Source: Theodoxus fluviatilis (Eukaryota; Mollusca; Gastropoda; Cycloneritida; Neritidae). Taken from it: DNA of 41,454 nucleotides. The translations under genes and the position numbers were made by a program. The notes beneath the pieces were generated by a model. That model ran no database searches and had not been told where the DNA came from. It saw only the letters and a list, made by a program, of their open reading frames with translations. The stretch lies in the NCBI GenBank assembly GCA_034096865.1, contig JAWQFJ010000580.1, positions 162,501-203,954 of the forward strand. Direction: 5' to 3'. The stretch's first letter is position 1. The number at the start of each line of letters is the position of its first letter. Shown here one piece after another: positions 1 through 12,242 of this stretch.

Positions 1-222
1 TTAAAAACTGTCTTCACCTTTACAATCCTCCATCTCATCTACCCAACATTCCACGCTCTGTCTTATTTCCTTACTTCACCTGATGTCATGCAAGACACGA
101 GAGGTGAGCAGGGTGGGGGAGTGGGGTGGAGGGCTGCTGCCAGGAAGTGGTGATCTCTATATTCAGTGGTCTTTATTGATAATATAGAAATTGTCTAGTG
201 ATACTGTCTGTGTCTTCCTCAG

Positions 223-313
223 GAGACATCAACGCCAAGCCTCCGCATCTGGACGTGGGCTACTTCAACCCCTCACAGCGCATGATCCACACCACCAGGT
301 TTGGCACGCCCAG
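223..313 (+). CDS. Unidentified + gene, internal exon (first visible)
   Basis: The acceptor follows a pyrimidine-rich stretch (tcttcctcag) and the donor is AG|gtctgtag. The exon enters with two bases of a split codon and leaves with AG of an arginine codon completed by the next exon. It encodes DINAKPPHLDVGYFNPSQ and onward to FGTP. Reading past the donor gives unlike sequence and then a stop. Confidence 0.8.
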
Positions 314-3300
314 GTCTGTAGACGTGCTCCCAGAGTGCCCTCCCTTCTCCTCCTGCCTCGTGGGTGCTGTCCCCTGGCTTTGGCGGCCAAGAACTCTAAT
401 CATTGGTGTGGTTGACTTTCCGAAAATGTCTAGAATGTATTTTCAGTTCACGTAAATTCGATTATGTTATCATTGGATTAATGAGATTGGTTCATGTATT
501 ATTTTTCTGCTTACATTTTGCGTGAATTATGTTCTGTCTGATCGATGTAGAAGGGGGAAAGTACTATTTTAATGATGCCTAAAAACTGTGCTAGGAAATT
601 TGTTAATTAAACGTTGTCATTAGAACTTTAAAGTCATTACAGTCAGATGCCGCTTTGACTTCATTATCGAAATTATAATTTGCAGCTTCCTGCCATTTTG
701 TTTGATTTTGTAAATGATTTTTAGCTTTGTTTGTTAGTATACAATTGGTAAGGTTTTCTTCTGCTTTATCCTCTGAGTGAATTTTGCGAATGAGTCCTTT
801 CCGGTGCTTGGAATGCAGTTGGCACGGTTTTTGACAACACGTTGATGAGGCAAATTTAGGACTTGGCTTTGCCATGCGTGTAGAATAATCTCTCCCCTGC
901 AGGAGTTGCATTTGCAAGCTTGCACAGTTCCATTTGAAGTTGGATGTTGGTTTATGCAAATACCCACCCAATTTGCCGTGAATTTCTGCTGGTGATTGTG
1001 TTTGCCACAAGATGCAACATTTGATCAAGCCTGTTCCTCTCACGTTATATTATTGATTGAAATAGTCTCACCGACATTTTAAATTTAAAGATGAATGCGC
1101 GATAATTATTTCAACACGAAAAGAAAACATGTTTTCTTTTCGTGTTGAAATAATCATCGAATATTTAGTTGGAAGCATCACTTGTCTCGTTTCTCAAACT
1201 AGTTTATAAATCTTCTTTGGGAAATTTACGAAAATGTGTGCAATGATTTACCATAATGATCCTTCTGTTGAACGCAATATTAAATCGGTTTAACTTGTAA
1301 ATAATTGTGAACAACGTAATTGCGTTTTTGGCTGTGGAAAGACCCGTACTGCTGAGGGGCCCCTCACTTTTCCATAAGGAGTTTCGTGCTGAGTTCTTCT
1401 GAGCCACAGGTCCACAGCTTCGACAAGTCATAATGTAGATTTTTGATGGGTTTTGTTGATGAGACCTGCCTTTCAGCTGCCATATTGTGCTTTACTTTTC
1501 AGGGACAAGAAGTTTCCCTGGACTCGGTCCTACCGACACAAGGTGTTTGACAAGCTCGAAATTCCCTTGCCCATTCCTCACCCTGCATATGTGGCCATTT
1601 CAATATACAACAGGTAAGTTGCTTAATGGTAAAGGTGCCCTTTTTGACTCACAGGCGAAGCAAAAGTGAGTCTATGTACTCACCCATTTCGTCCGTCCGG
1701 GCGTCCTGTCGTCCTTAAAAAACTTTAACGTTGGATTTTTCTCGGAGACTATTAAGTCTATCAACACCCAATTTGGCATGATGGTGTATGATGACAAGGC
1801 GTCAAAAAACATACATAGTGACTTGACCTTGCGTCAAGATCAAGGTCGCAGGGGCCATAAATGTTGTCTAAAAACAGCCATTTTTCACATTTTCCCAATT
1901 TTCTCTGAAGTTTTTGAGATTGGATACCTGACCTATATATGGCATATAGGGCAAAGTAATCCCTATCTTTTGATACCAGTTTGATTGACTTTACTTCAAG
2001 GTCAAGGTCACAGGAGCTCTTTAAAGTTGGATTGTATACATATTTTGAAGTGACCTTGACCCTGAACTATGGAAGATAACTCTTCCAAACTTCATAACAT
2101 TGTAGTACACATGTTATACTTTCATACTAGGTCACCCGTGTAGTCCGTCCGAGCGTCGGGGCGTCGGGGCGTCCTGTCGTCCGTAAAACAACTTTAACGT
2201 TGGATTTTTCTCGGAGACTATTAAGTCTATCAACACCCAATTTGGCATGATGGTGTATGATGACAAGGCGTCAAAAAACATACATAGTGACTTGACCTTG
2301 CGTCAAGATCAAGGTCGCAGGGGCCATAAATGTTGTCTAAAAAACAGCCATTTTTCACACTTTCCCAATTTTCTCTGAAGTTTTTGAGATTGGATACCTG
2401 ACCTATATATGGTATATAGGGCAAAGTAATCCCAATCTTTTGATACCAGTTTGATTGACTTTGCTTCAAGGTCAAGGTCGCAGGGGCCGTAAATGTTGTC
2501 TAAAAAACAGCCATTTTTCTCATCCTCTCAGCATGTGGGTCGTGTGGGCTTTGCCCTTCTTGTTACATTGAGACTTTCCACCCATTCATGGGTGCTCAAA
2601 CCGCACACTTTTACCCCCTGGTCAACGGACCACTCTTGTTACCACTCCATCACCATCTCAACTCCCTGGAGAGCATACAACCAGGCTGCACAACTCCCTG
2701 GAGAGCATACAACCAGGCTGCACAACTCCCTGGAGAGCAAACAACCAGGCTGCAGATGAAGGCGCCAAAGTTAACATTCATAATTTTTCAGCTTAGCCCT
2801 TACAGGTACTTGTTTTACTCCTAGATGGGGAGAAGCGGTTACTTCTTCGATAACGGGCCATACAAGTGAACTCGTCCGAGGGGAAGGGTGCGAGAAAGAC
2901 AGCGAAGCTAGCGGGCCACGCAATCTGACGGACCACTGCATTTAATTGATGTAAATGAATAGATGAGTATTTTGATTTTGTTGGGATTTGCATTTTTTTA
3001 ATCATTTACACCAATTAGATGCTGTGGCCCATCAGCTAGCGTGGGCCCGGCCCCCAGCTTTGCTGTCTTTCCCGCACCCCTCTCATCGGACGAGTCCACT
3101 AGTGCAGCCCATTATCGGAAATCTTTCCGGAGAAGCAATGTGAGTAAAGCACCTTGCTCAAGGATGCAACTCTAAGGTCGGCGAAGCTTGGAATGCCGCA
3201 CCCACCAGCCGCAAGCGACTGCAGGTCAAATGCGCTTACCACCCGGCCACAGAGTTATGTTCACCTGGAGGTCGTAAGTTCGGCCCTCACCCGAGGCCCG

Positions 3301-4735
3301 GAACTTTATCTGTGTGTCTTGCACAGAGTGTCCAGCTCAGAGGAGGTTTTCTCGGGACTAAGACAGGCTAGCAAAGTTAGTCAAAGGCAATCCAACTGAG
3401 GCGTGTTTCATCTCGAAAGATATTCAAACTATTCGCTCGCTCGCCTGTGTTGAGTAAAAATTTCCTCGGGCTAGATGAAACCGCTGAGTCGCTCGCCCGA
3501 CTGGCGAGTAAATTTTAAGATAAAATATGATAAAATAGAGTACTTCAATGCTTCCAAATGTCACTCGTCGATCACGCGATAAGTCAAAGTCAGTTTTAGC
3601 GAGAACACCTTTGTCCCGCCCACTCCGTCCGAATTAGTATTAAGAAAATCTGCATTAGGAAACAGTAGAAAATGCCTCCATTTTGATGGATGCATAACTT
3701 GATAGAAACACACACAGGTATTGCAGATTGAATCTTTACATCGACTAAACACTTGTGCATGACTGGTGCCCTCTCATTATTCACGACACAGCTGTTTCCC
3801 TTTAGTGTAGAGGTGAGGAGCCGGTGTCAGACTGTCTTAGGCTAAGCTGCCTAAATATTTTCACTACCGATAACCGACCCAGGAAAATCTCAAAACATAC
3901 ACTGATCATCTCAGGCAGAGAGCTACGTGTAATGCACGTAGAAGAATGACTTCCTCGTATCCAGTAGATCTATCTCTGATAAGCCTTCATGAACGAAGTC
4001 ATGAAGCAATCACCACTGTGCACCTTTAAATGTTGTTTTTGTAACTGCTGAAGTAGGTTGATTCATAATGGATCAGCATAAATAAAATGTCTCTTACATA
4101 TACATGTATGTACAATGTAGAGTACACAATTCGGTCAAGCATCTCCGGTTGTTTTTGCTATCTGCATCTACCTAATGGTTTGTTTATTACTTATGAGCCT
4201 GCACAGATCAGCCCTCTCAATCAGTCACATTGGCAAGTAGCTGCTTGACTGCACAGTTGTGACTGGCCTTGGATGCTCTCTCCCCAGAGAGAACGACCGG
4301 GATGAGATCGACCTGACGGACCCGCTCTGTCAGCGCATCGTGCGTGCCAGCCAGGAGGTGCCTTACGTGGACCTCAGTGACCTTGCCAGCCTGGACCTCT
4401 ACGACGCCGAGGTCAGCACTCCAGACAACGCCACGGCTGAGTCCCTGACGGTCGTGTCACACCTGGCGCAGCAGGAACGCACCTTCTCAGAGGACGACGA
4501 GGATGACGACGACGAGCTGGCCAAGAGTCACCTAGTGGAGTCTCCCTTCCCAGAGTTGGCGACGTCCCCTACCCCCAACAGCGAGACCTACTCAGCCTGT
4601 GCCGACATGGGCAGCGCTGAACTGGGCAAATTGGTGTACGCCGAGCCTGAGAAGGACACCAGCTGCATGGTCTTTGTGGATGATGACAACATCGGTGCCG
4701 GCATCACAGACTATGACATCAACCAGGATCCATAG
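223..4735 (+). CDS. 3' end of an unidentified protein-coding gene, three exons, acidic C-terminal tail
   Basis: Three exons join in phase: 223-313, 1503-1613 and 4288-4735, each with AG acceptors and GT donors, giving about 216 C-terminal residues and a TAG stop at 4733-4735. The 5' part of the gene lies outside the window. The first two exons encode a basic, aromatic stretch (YFNPSQRMIHTTRFG, then KKFPWTRSYRHKVFDKLEIP, then PHPAYVAISIYNR). The last exon is acidic, with a DEDDDDE run near residue 150 and the end TDYDINQDP. No transmembrane segment, signal peptide or catalytic motif is visible in the part present. I do not recognise the family. The basic-to-acidic character suits a cytosolic tail or a disordered terminus, but that is inference. 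The gene converges on SPSB3. Confidence 0.85.
1105..1154. repeat. Perfect 50-bp palindrome, no spacer
   Basis: The 25-base left arm (1105-1129) is the exact reverse complement of the right arm (1130-1154), meeting at CA|TG. The symmetry extends to 1100-1159 with a single mismatched pair (1104/1155). It lies in an intron of the + gene, between exons 223-313 and 1503-1613. It would form a cruciform in DNA or a near-perfect 30-bp hairpin in RNA. Confidence 0.95.
1503..1613 (+). CDS. Unidentified + gene, penultimate exon
   Basis: The acceptor is cttttcag and the donor is the strong CAG|gtaagt. It completes the preceding arginine codon and encodes DKKFPWTRSYRHKVF, then the proline-rich PLPIPHPAYVAISIYN, ending with AG of another split arginine codon. 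Phases agree on both sides. Confidence 0.85.
1646..2562 (+). mobile_element. AGGTCA-rich dispersed element, copy A (internally duplicated)
   Basis: It shares long stretches with the reverse complement of 21325-22170 and 35300-36167. It has the same terminal GACTCAC...GTGAGTC hairpin (1646-1672), the same blocks around AACGTTGGATTTTTCTCGG, and the same far end with GGGCTTTGCCC (2547-2557). A stretch of roughly 300 bp is present twice, 469 bp apart (for example ATTAAGTCTATC at 1751 and 2220), and the middle portion seen in the other copies is missing. No ORF is conserved among copies, so it is non-autonomous. It is oriented opposite to the other two copies. Confidence 0.85.
2660..2755. repeat. 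Minisatellite, three 32-bp units
   Basis: The 32-bp unit containing CTCCCTGGAGAGCATACAAC then CAGGCTGCACAA is repeated three times, almost without change, between an AGGTCA element and a fold-back element. No function is apparent. Confidence 0.85.
2837..3128. mobile_element. 292-bp fold-back (MITE-like) element with 8-bp target duplication
   Basis: The two halves form an imperfect inverted repeat of about 115-120 bp per arm (about 2837-2960 and 3000-3128), with shared blocks such as CGATAA(C/T)GGGC, ACTCGTCCGA and AAAGACAGC(G/A)AAGCT. The core CGATAA lies 11 bases from each outer end. Directly outside both ends is GGAGAAGC (2829-2836 and 3129-3136), read as the target-site duplication. No transposase is present, so it is non-autonomous. 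An 8-bp duplication suits hAT-like transposases, but the family is not established. Confidence 0.75.
3137..3410 (-). mobile_element. Candidate tRNA-derived SINE
   Basis: On the - strand there is an A-box-like TGGCCGGGTGGT (3249-3238) and, about 40 bases on, a weak B-box-like GGTGCGGCATTCC (3202-3190). Downstream is a motif close to CTTGAGCAAGGTGCTTTAC (near 3160), which resembles the conserved central domain of Deu-type SINEs. A second B-box-like GTAAGTTCGGCCCT lies on the + strand near 3276-3290, so polarity is uncertain. Boundaries are approximate. Confidence 0.45.
4288..4735 (+). CDS. Unidentified + gene, terminal coding exon
   Basis: The acceptor is tctccccag. The exon completes the split arginine codon and reads ENDRDEIDLTDPLCQRIV, then an Asp/Glu/Ser/Thr-rich stretch to the TAG at 4733. 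It is GC-rich with strong third-position C/G, unlike the AT-rich flanks, which supports real coding. It carries an acidic cluster (about 4491-4515) and several S/T-P sites. The alternative AG two bases downstream would break the frame. Confidence 0.88.
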
Positions 4736-7700
4736 ATGACCTTTGCTGAAGAGGCTTCCTATGAGGGTGTAGGGACGTATGGAGCTGTTGGGACAGCTGT
4801 GTGTGAGTTGGTGCTCAGTGTTCAGCTGTTACTGTGGATTGCCATTGCAAAGTCTTAATGTTGGAGCAGTGGCATGCAGCAGTTGCAGTGTACAGATGTT
4901 GGAGCGACAGAATGTTCTGGTTGCCATGTGTAGCTTTGAAATTTATGGCGCCAGTGACGTGTCCATGAATATGTACATTTGGGTTTGGGTTTGTGTTTGA
5001 GGATGATGACTATTATACTTAGGAATGATGCTTCTCACTGAACTCTTGTTGATTGAAACAGTGTTTGCACAATCTCCTGTGCCTGTGTGCCAAAGCTGAG
5101 AGTTGGAGATGTGCTGGTGAGTATAGTAGGAGGGGTTTTCGCAAACAGCATACTCGTGTTTCTTTTGCAAAGGAAATCATACTGACACACTGCCATCGGA
5201 ACTTTTTTCATAGCTGTATCATCATACCCAGAAGCTGGATTGCAGTTTAGCTTGAATGTTCTCCTTTTCTATTCATGCCTGTACAGCTTTGAAAAACTCA
5301 TCTTTGAAAGAATGCCCTAGCTTTGGGAAAAGCGGGGACAAGAAAAGTGCATGTATTTACAGTCATGTCCTCGTTTTCAAATTGATAGATAATGCATGGG
5401 ATAGTTTAGTCTTTGTGAAGTATGCAGGATATGAAATTAGTCTTTTATTGATTTCATGCATTTAAGCCTGAATGGAAATGCTGAAATCACAAACGCATTC
5501 AATGACTAATAGGACTCGTACTTAGTAGTAGTTCTTTGCACTTTCCATTTGGATATGTATATGTATGGTTTCAACCACCCACATCTTGGCACTAAAATGA
5601 CTTGGAGCAAAAAGCCCCCGAGTGAGGAGATGCTTTCTTTATGATAGTTCAGTTATTGACAGTGTTGTCTTCCATCCTGGAAAGGAATATACTTGCTGCT
5701 TGACCACTTTCTGTTTAATTTTCTTTTTTCTCAAAAATTTTGATTGCCAGATTTTTTGTACTTTGTTTATAAATTCAAAATTGTTGATCCACTGAATTCC
5801 CTCTGGAGTTCACGAGGGTTGTAATCTCAACAATGGGCACAACAACTTCATGTCTGAATAGAACTTTGTTCACAGTGCAGCTGTGTGGAAATATGTTATT
5901 ATAAAGTATTATCTAATGGAATACATTGCTCCATTACAAGAAGCTGGTACCATTAAATTTGACCTCTATGGAATGCCTAATGAAGAATATGAGAGTTTTA
6001 AATGCCAAAAAAAGACAAATTAATTTAAGAAACTTTTAAAACTGTTACATTCACATTTGGAAGCTGCTGCTAGATGCCCTCTTCATGAGCAGAAACCCTT
6101 AGACTTTGGGATCTATTGTAGTGGTTCAACCATGGCAGCCCTAAACAGCCATCTGTGCAGAGGTGTAAGTACGCATATTTCTTCTCCTTGAAAGTACTGC
6201 AACACCTGTAAAATTCATCATGATGAGAATCTCTCTTTGCACACATTGACTGCACGATGGTTTTAATGCCTTACAGCATAATGTGGACTGATCTGTACCA
6301 ACTCTAAACATAAAACAATTTACCATGTGAATTTACTCCTCTTTACTGTTTGTGTTTGCAAATTGTACTTTTCCCTGCCATTTTGTGACATTAACCAAAT
6401 ATGTTATGGTATTATGACCTGGTTGCCAAATAACGAAGTTTGCATAAAATTTAAGGTTGACTGTATTAAGAGAACCATTAGATTTGTTAAGTTTGGAAGT
6501 TTGTCAGTTGCTCATTTGGTTTTTTGCAGCTGTTGTAGATTAATTTCCGTATACTGTGGATTTGTCTATATAACAAATTTAAAGAAGTCTCCAACAATTA
6601 AACTGTAAATACTACATCTTTTATGTAATGGTATCCTTTTTTAAATTCAGTATTGAAAATATGAGGTTTGAATTAGCAAACTGATTATCATTCATCCTCA
6701 TGGTGTCTGGCAGTTCCAATATCTGCCAGTTGGTGTTAATTGCCATAGAAACCTGTATAAAAACCACAGCTTTCCTTGCCGTGCACACTGATGGAAAGAT
6801 TTGAAAACATTTCAACTTCTAGAGCAGTGTGTGCACTCTTCAGTCTAGACTAAGCAAATGCTCAATGACAAGACACAAAGCTCAACCTCAGTGATCATCG
6901 AAGGTCATGCAGTAAATGCATAATGGAAAACGTAAGTAGTTTGGAGAATGGATTTTCATAATATTGGAGACTTACTGATTGCCTCCTGCTCAGGTGAACA
7001 TGGACTGCTTTACCCCTCTCATGAGTGGGGGTTTGGACTCAGCTCAGCCAATCCCTTATCAAAGGCAGGTGGGAAACCCACAGCTCTGGTGACACTTCTC
7101 ACAGTTTTGAATGCTGCTTAATGAGGCTGCAGCAAGATTGCCAGTAGTCTCTGTAGGAAAAGAGGCAATGTGCTCCATATTGTTTCTGTGACATCTGTTT
7201 ATTCATCCATGCTCCAAGCAGTATTTTCAAGGGTACGAGAACAAAAACGAGATGCAACATTTTTCAATATATTTACACGACACATGCCCAAAGACCTTGC
7301 ACATTTGTTTGTACATAATTACTCACTCACAGAGTTCAAGAATGAATATGATGCCTTAAATGAGGGGCTTTGATGATTTCAATTTGGTCACATCATGTTG
7401 TGTTTTTTACACTCACTGTACATTTGAGAGAAATACTGGTTAAGGGACATTCTCAGATTGAAGAATGATTTCCAGTTTGCCAAATGAAACACAACTTCCC
7501 TTTGTAAATATTGACCTAATTGAGTTGGATTTTTCCAAGGGTTTATTTTTGAATTTCTTGTGTTTGAAGGGTAGTTGTTGATATGCCTTAAGGAAGATGG
7601 ATGATTATGAGATAGAATTGAGCAATATATTTTCCTTGAATTTTTTCCTGTGTTGACTTAGGCGAGGACCTTCTTGTACAAATGCATAGGGGAGGAGGTC

Positions 7701-10700
7701 GATGAGAACAGGAATAAGAGTGCAACTTTATTTATGTCTCCTACTCTGATCATTGTGTTCTGGTGTGTACATAGATATATGAACTGCATTTTCATGAAAT
7801 TCACATTCGTTAGAAAATTTCTTTGGATTATTTAACACTTCATTCATAACTTTCCATCATCAGCAGTCATGTCATAGTTATGTATGACATCTGCTTCACC
7901 AAAGCTAGGTTAAATACAACTGATTGGCACAGTAGTCACATATTATAGACTTGTTCCCTCGTATAGTTTTACTGCACACATTTATGTCATTATGAACATT
8001 GCCTCCAGTGCTGAATTACTGACTTGTGATCCTGATGTTGCTGTGTGTAATCAGACTTGTGCATACGGTCCTTTGTTCAAGCATGAAGAGTCTACTAATC
8101 CATGATGATCTAATATATATTAGACTGTCAGTGCAGTGTCTTTGTCAACTTACTTTTTAGCTGTAACAATTAATGGTCTGTATCAAGACAGCTGCTTTCA
8201 GCTGTTGTTTATTTCTTATTGCTATAACTGATGACACCCATGCAGCAGACAACTAGTTTGGTTGGATTTGACTGTAGTCAGTCAGTCTGAGTGTTTTCTG
8301 GTTATGCGATTTGCAACCAGTGAATCTAGACTATTTGAAAATGGAGGCCGCTCAATCGCTGCCTACTCAGCTCAGTTTCTGCTCAGTGAGACATGAGGTG
8401 CTGAGAAGTGATGCAAGATAGGGGGTACTTCAACAATGAATGCTGGATTTTAAACACATCTGATTGCTGGCTAACATTTTTGAATTTGTGGTCATCCTTC
8501 AGTACTAGTGACTTTTAACAGAAATCCTTCTTATGTTCTCTCTCAGAAATGCTGGCTTTAATGCCTCTATTGTTCAAGATAGATATCACAACTATTTGCT
8601 ATTTGTAAGAAAAAAAGGAAAGCTTTCATCAGCTTAATGGTTTTTTAATTTGGATGGGTAAAAAAAGTGTGCTAAACCAGATTTTGAAATATCAGCAATC
8701 ATCAGGAAAAAAAGATAGAAAAAAAATAATCATTTGTTTATCATCTGTCCCTGTGTATGTACTATGTCTTATATCTGAACTTGTTCAATTGATTCAACAA
8801 CATATTACATTGAAGCATCAGCCTCCAGGGAAAATGATATGCAACAGCCTGTCCTTGATGGCTCTTTGCAGTGATTTTATATATTGTCTCAACCATAGTG
8901 TGTAATAATTATAAACTATTTATACTTGATTTTTCTCAGTCAGCAATTCACAATTGAGTGCACAACTGTAAGAATGGGAGACTGATAGTGTTTCTTGATG
9001 TGTGTGTGAGGACAAACATCACAATGCATGAACAATCAGAGAAGTCCATTGCATTGATTCAGTAGACACGCTAGCAGTTACTGGAGTGTCTCCTGAAATA
9101 GAAATTGACTCAGGCCCCTCTGTAACATCCAATTTGCATTGAAGCACAGGAAATGATGTTGGTTGGGGCTTTTTTTACAGATTGATTGAAAGTATTATTT
9201 CTGTTGTTTTTTAAAGAAAGTTGTCACAAGACTTCTTCATTCCAAAAAACCATAAAATTTATTAATAAGGTCATAGTGTCTTTTTTGTTGTTGATGACAT
9301 GTTTTGAGAGACTCATGAAGCTGTAAACATTTCTTAAGATGTGGGAGCCAGTGCAATAGAGTTGTGTTAGTTTACCGTACGATAAGTATTGTAAACATTC
9401 TGCTGTACTTTCCTCTAGCAGAGCATTCTATGCAGTCTGTACAAGAGTGTTCTCCCTTTTCTGTGTATTCTTTTCCCAGGTCAAAGAAATCCGTTTGGGG
9501 AGAAAATGAGTGTTTTTTATGGTGCTTAGATATGTAATCGCTGTGTAGTTTGTTGTAGTTTGTTTTTTGTTTTTACTGAAATATTTTATGCAAGTTAAGC
9601 AAAACGTGGATATTTTCTCATTTGCTCATTCATTCAGGCTAATAAATGCCAGTTATAAGTTATGAGATATCTTGGATAATGATTTCAGGATATTTTGAGC
9701 ATCAAGAAAAGTATGGCTGTAACTTTGATTCCCTGTTTCAAAGCATAAACTTTCATTTTGGCTTGCTTTACAGTACTTCTTCCAGCCAGAAGAATTTTTC
9801 TGTTGTTGTTTTTGCTCAGAATCTTCCACTGTAATGGGAATCTCACTTGATGCTCATCGTAATGAATATTCAAGCGGAATGCGGCATTAATTTATTTGCC
9901 AATGGAGATTTCAATGTGGTATAAGTATGAGTAATGTCTATCATTTTGTGGATTCTGTACAAGGTCACTATGGGGTATCCTGGGTACAGTAGAATTATCT
10001 TTTGTTTTGTGCTCAAAATCTTCTCATAATGAATACACATTTTCTTGCTTTTATGCTGTAGAACAATGTTTTAGGACTGTAATCAACTAATTAGTTTTTC
10101 TAATGCACGTTGCATCTGTATTGCTAACTGAATATGCTCAATAATACACTCATTCTGATTTATTATTGATGTAACAGTATGAAGTACAGCAGAATATATT
10201 TGATAGTTATTTTTATTGATGTACATACCACGATTTTCTCTTGTGATTTTACAATCAAAGATGGAGACTATTATTGCAAAAACGTACTCTTTATTTTGAA
10301 ACTAAGCATTACATCTTATTTTGACATGATCTTCCACCATTATAAATTTACTTCTTCAATGGAGGAATGCAGGGAGAGTTTCAATAAGTAATGTGTCACT
10401 TACATTTAAAAAAGATTACTTTCTGAATGTTTGAATGAAACTTTATACATGATTACATTATTGCAGTTGGTAAGCTTCAAATGAAATTTGATACAATACG
10501 TGAAGTTGACGTTTTCGGGAAAATCTGAAGAATCGAATCTTCCAGTATACCTGCTGTTGAATGAAATGACATGCTACAACCTGAAAAAATGAATTATCAT
10601 AGCGAGCAAAAGCTAACCAAAGGAACTTGAGCTTGGAAACTGGAACCAACATTCAGCCTGCCGAAAGGCATAGGAAATGTGACCACTAAGTTCCAATTCT

Positions 10701-12242
10701 TTTACTGATTTTTAGTCTTTGGCACTGTAATGGTATTAGAACTGACACAGCTGCAAGTTGATAATGTGTTCAGAATTGTCTGAAGAACTGCTAGAACACT
10801 GGCAGAAAAGACAGTTGCATTGACATTATTTCTCAGTTAAATTAAAGGGTTTATGAGATCCAAGAGTTGCTCCTGCAATTTTACTTATCAAGTTTTTAAA
10901 TCAGGAGACAGAAAACAAAATTGCAAAAATTATCGGGGTGTCAGCCTCCAGATAGCACATCATCTCTATTATTATTATTTTTTTTTTTTAAATAAATATA
11001 TTTAAGTGTGTAACCTGCATGAAATTGATTGTAGAATGAAGTACTGACAATGATTAGACTATGCTCAGCACTGCTCATTTTCTATTTGGAGTGACTGGAT
11101 TTTTGTGCCTCAAGCTCGAGACTGAAGGTGCCATCTGGGCAGAAACGCACACTTCTAGCGCCGAGGGCAGACCAGGGGGCTTTGTCCAGGTCAGTGTAGA
11201 CAATTGGTCTTCCCTTGTTTGGACCAAGGCATTAGGTGGCAGTGACATTTGGTCCTGATTCTTAAACACATAGACCAAGACCAGCATTTCCCGTAAGTCT
11301 GTGTTGATGCCACGTTTTTGAGGTTGGACTTGAGAGAGTCTCTGTAGCTCATACACGTGTAGATGTACAGAAACATGCACACAGTGACCTTTTGTCGTTT
11401 CAGTCATACTGCATGCCTAAATGAATTTTTTACTCTGGACATCTTCACAGATGCAAGTTTCCTTCTTGTGGCTCCTACTCAACGGTTGTGACTATGGCTG
11501 CTCAGTATTTGGATTTGAATGCAGTGATTTTAAGATTATCCATCACGTTACATGCAATGAATCTACAGCTTTTGACTTTTTTCTCTCGAAACAATAATTA
11601 CGTTCATTTTTATAGGTGAGTGTTGCATTTATTTTCTGTCCAATAGTATGAATTCTCCTTGTAATGACAGCATTGTAGGAAATCCACATTTATTACCATC
11701 ACTCCACTTTTGTCTCCTTGTTTGCTGTTTTTTCCTGTGCTTTTGGGACATTAGATGTTTAGAAGTTCTTGTGCTATCCTCTAGCCTTCTACACTTTGTG
11801 CATTTGTGGCCTTTATGTAGGAAGACCTCTCTATTATCGTGAATCATAATGTTGCTGAATTTACAGCATTACGCTTACTTCATGGAGTAGTTTAATGCGG
11901 TTTTGAGGATTTGCTTGGATTTTTATAACATGACGCTTTACTTAAATAAGGAGTGATTTGCTGTGGCCGAATTATTTTCCCCATAATATCTGGAATCAAG
12001 AGCTGCCTTACTGAAGTGTGGATTCATCCCTTGTGCTGTTTACAGAACAGGAAGACGAACGGTAGACAGAGTTGAGGAGCGAGATTGTTACTTTATAATT
12101 TGTAGATCTTTGCTGATATATTTTGGCAATATTTATTCCTGAATTGACGACTGTGTTATGCTCTTTAATCCACTCTTGTCTCATGGCGCTAACCATTTTC
12201 TTGCTTTGACAGAAGGACGTGTCACTTTATGAATTTAATAAA
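4736..12242 (+). other. Probable long 3' UTR or intergenic DNA downstream of the + gene
   Basis: About 7.5 kb without convincing exons, transposon-like repeats or long ORFs. The + strand is T-rich and richer in G than C throughout, as expected of a transcribed 3' UTR in + orientation. A canonical AATAAA at 12237-12242 could end it, and earlier AATAAA hexamers exist (for example near 9640). Transcription cannot be shown from sequence alone. Confidence 0.4.
12237..12242 (+). terminator. Candidate distal poly(A) signal for the + gene
   Basis: AATAAA followed by the T/G-containing stretch GGTTTTGTAC and, within 35 bases, GATGATGGTATTG. It lies at the end of the T-rich region and before the microsatellite and minisatellite. 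Placement is inference. Confidence 0.3.

Noticed and set aside
603..1043. 146-codon ORF on the - strand
   Set aside because: It overlaps an intron of the + gene, shows no recognisable domain and has no supporting splice or promoter signals. Chance is the simplest explanation, although it is the longest unexplained ORF outside repeats.
3030..3120. Hammerhead-ribozyme-like core (CGATGAG...GAAA) on the - strand of the fold-back element
   Set aside because: The invariant U of the CUGAUGA core is C here, stem II does not pair properly, and the other arm does not keep the pattern.
11075..11407. 110-codon ORF on the - strand
   Set aside because: No domain, ordinary local composition and no exon signals.
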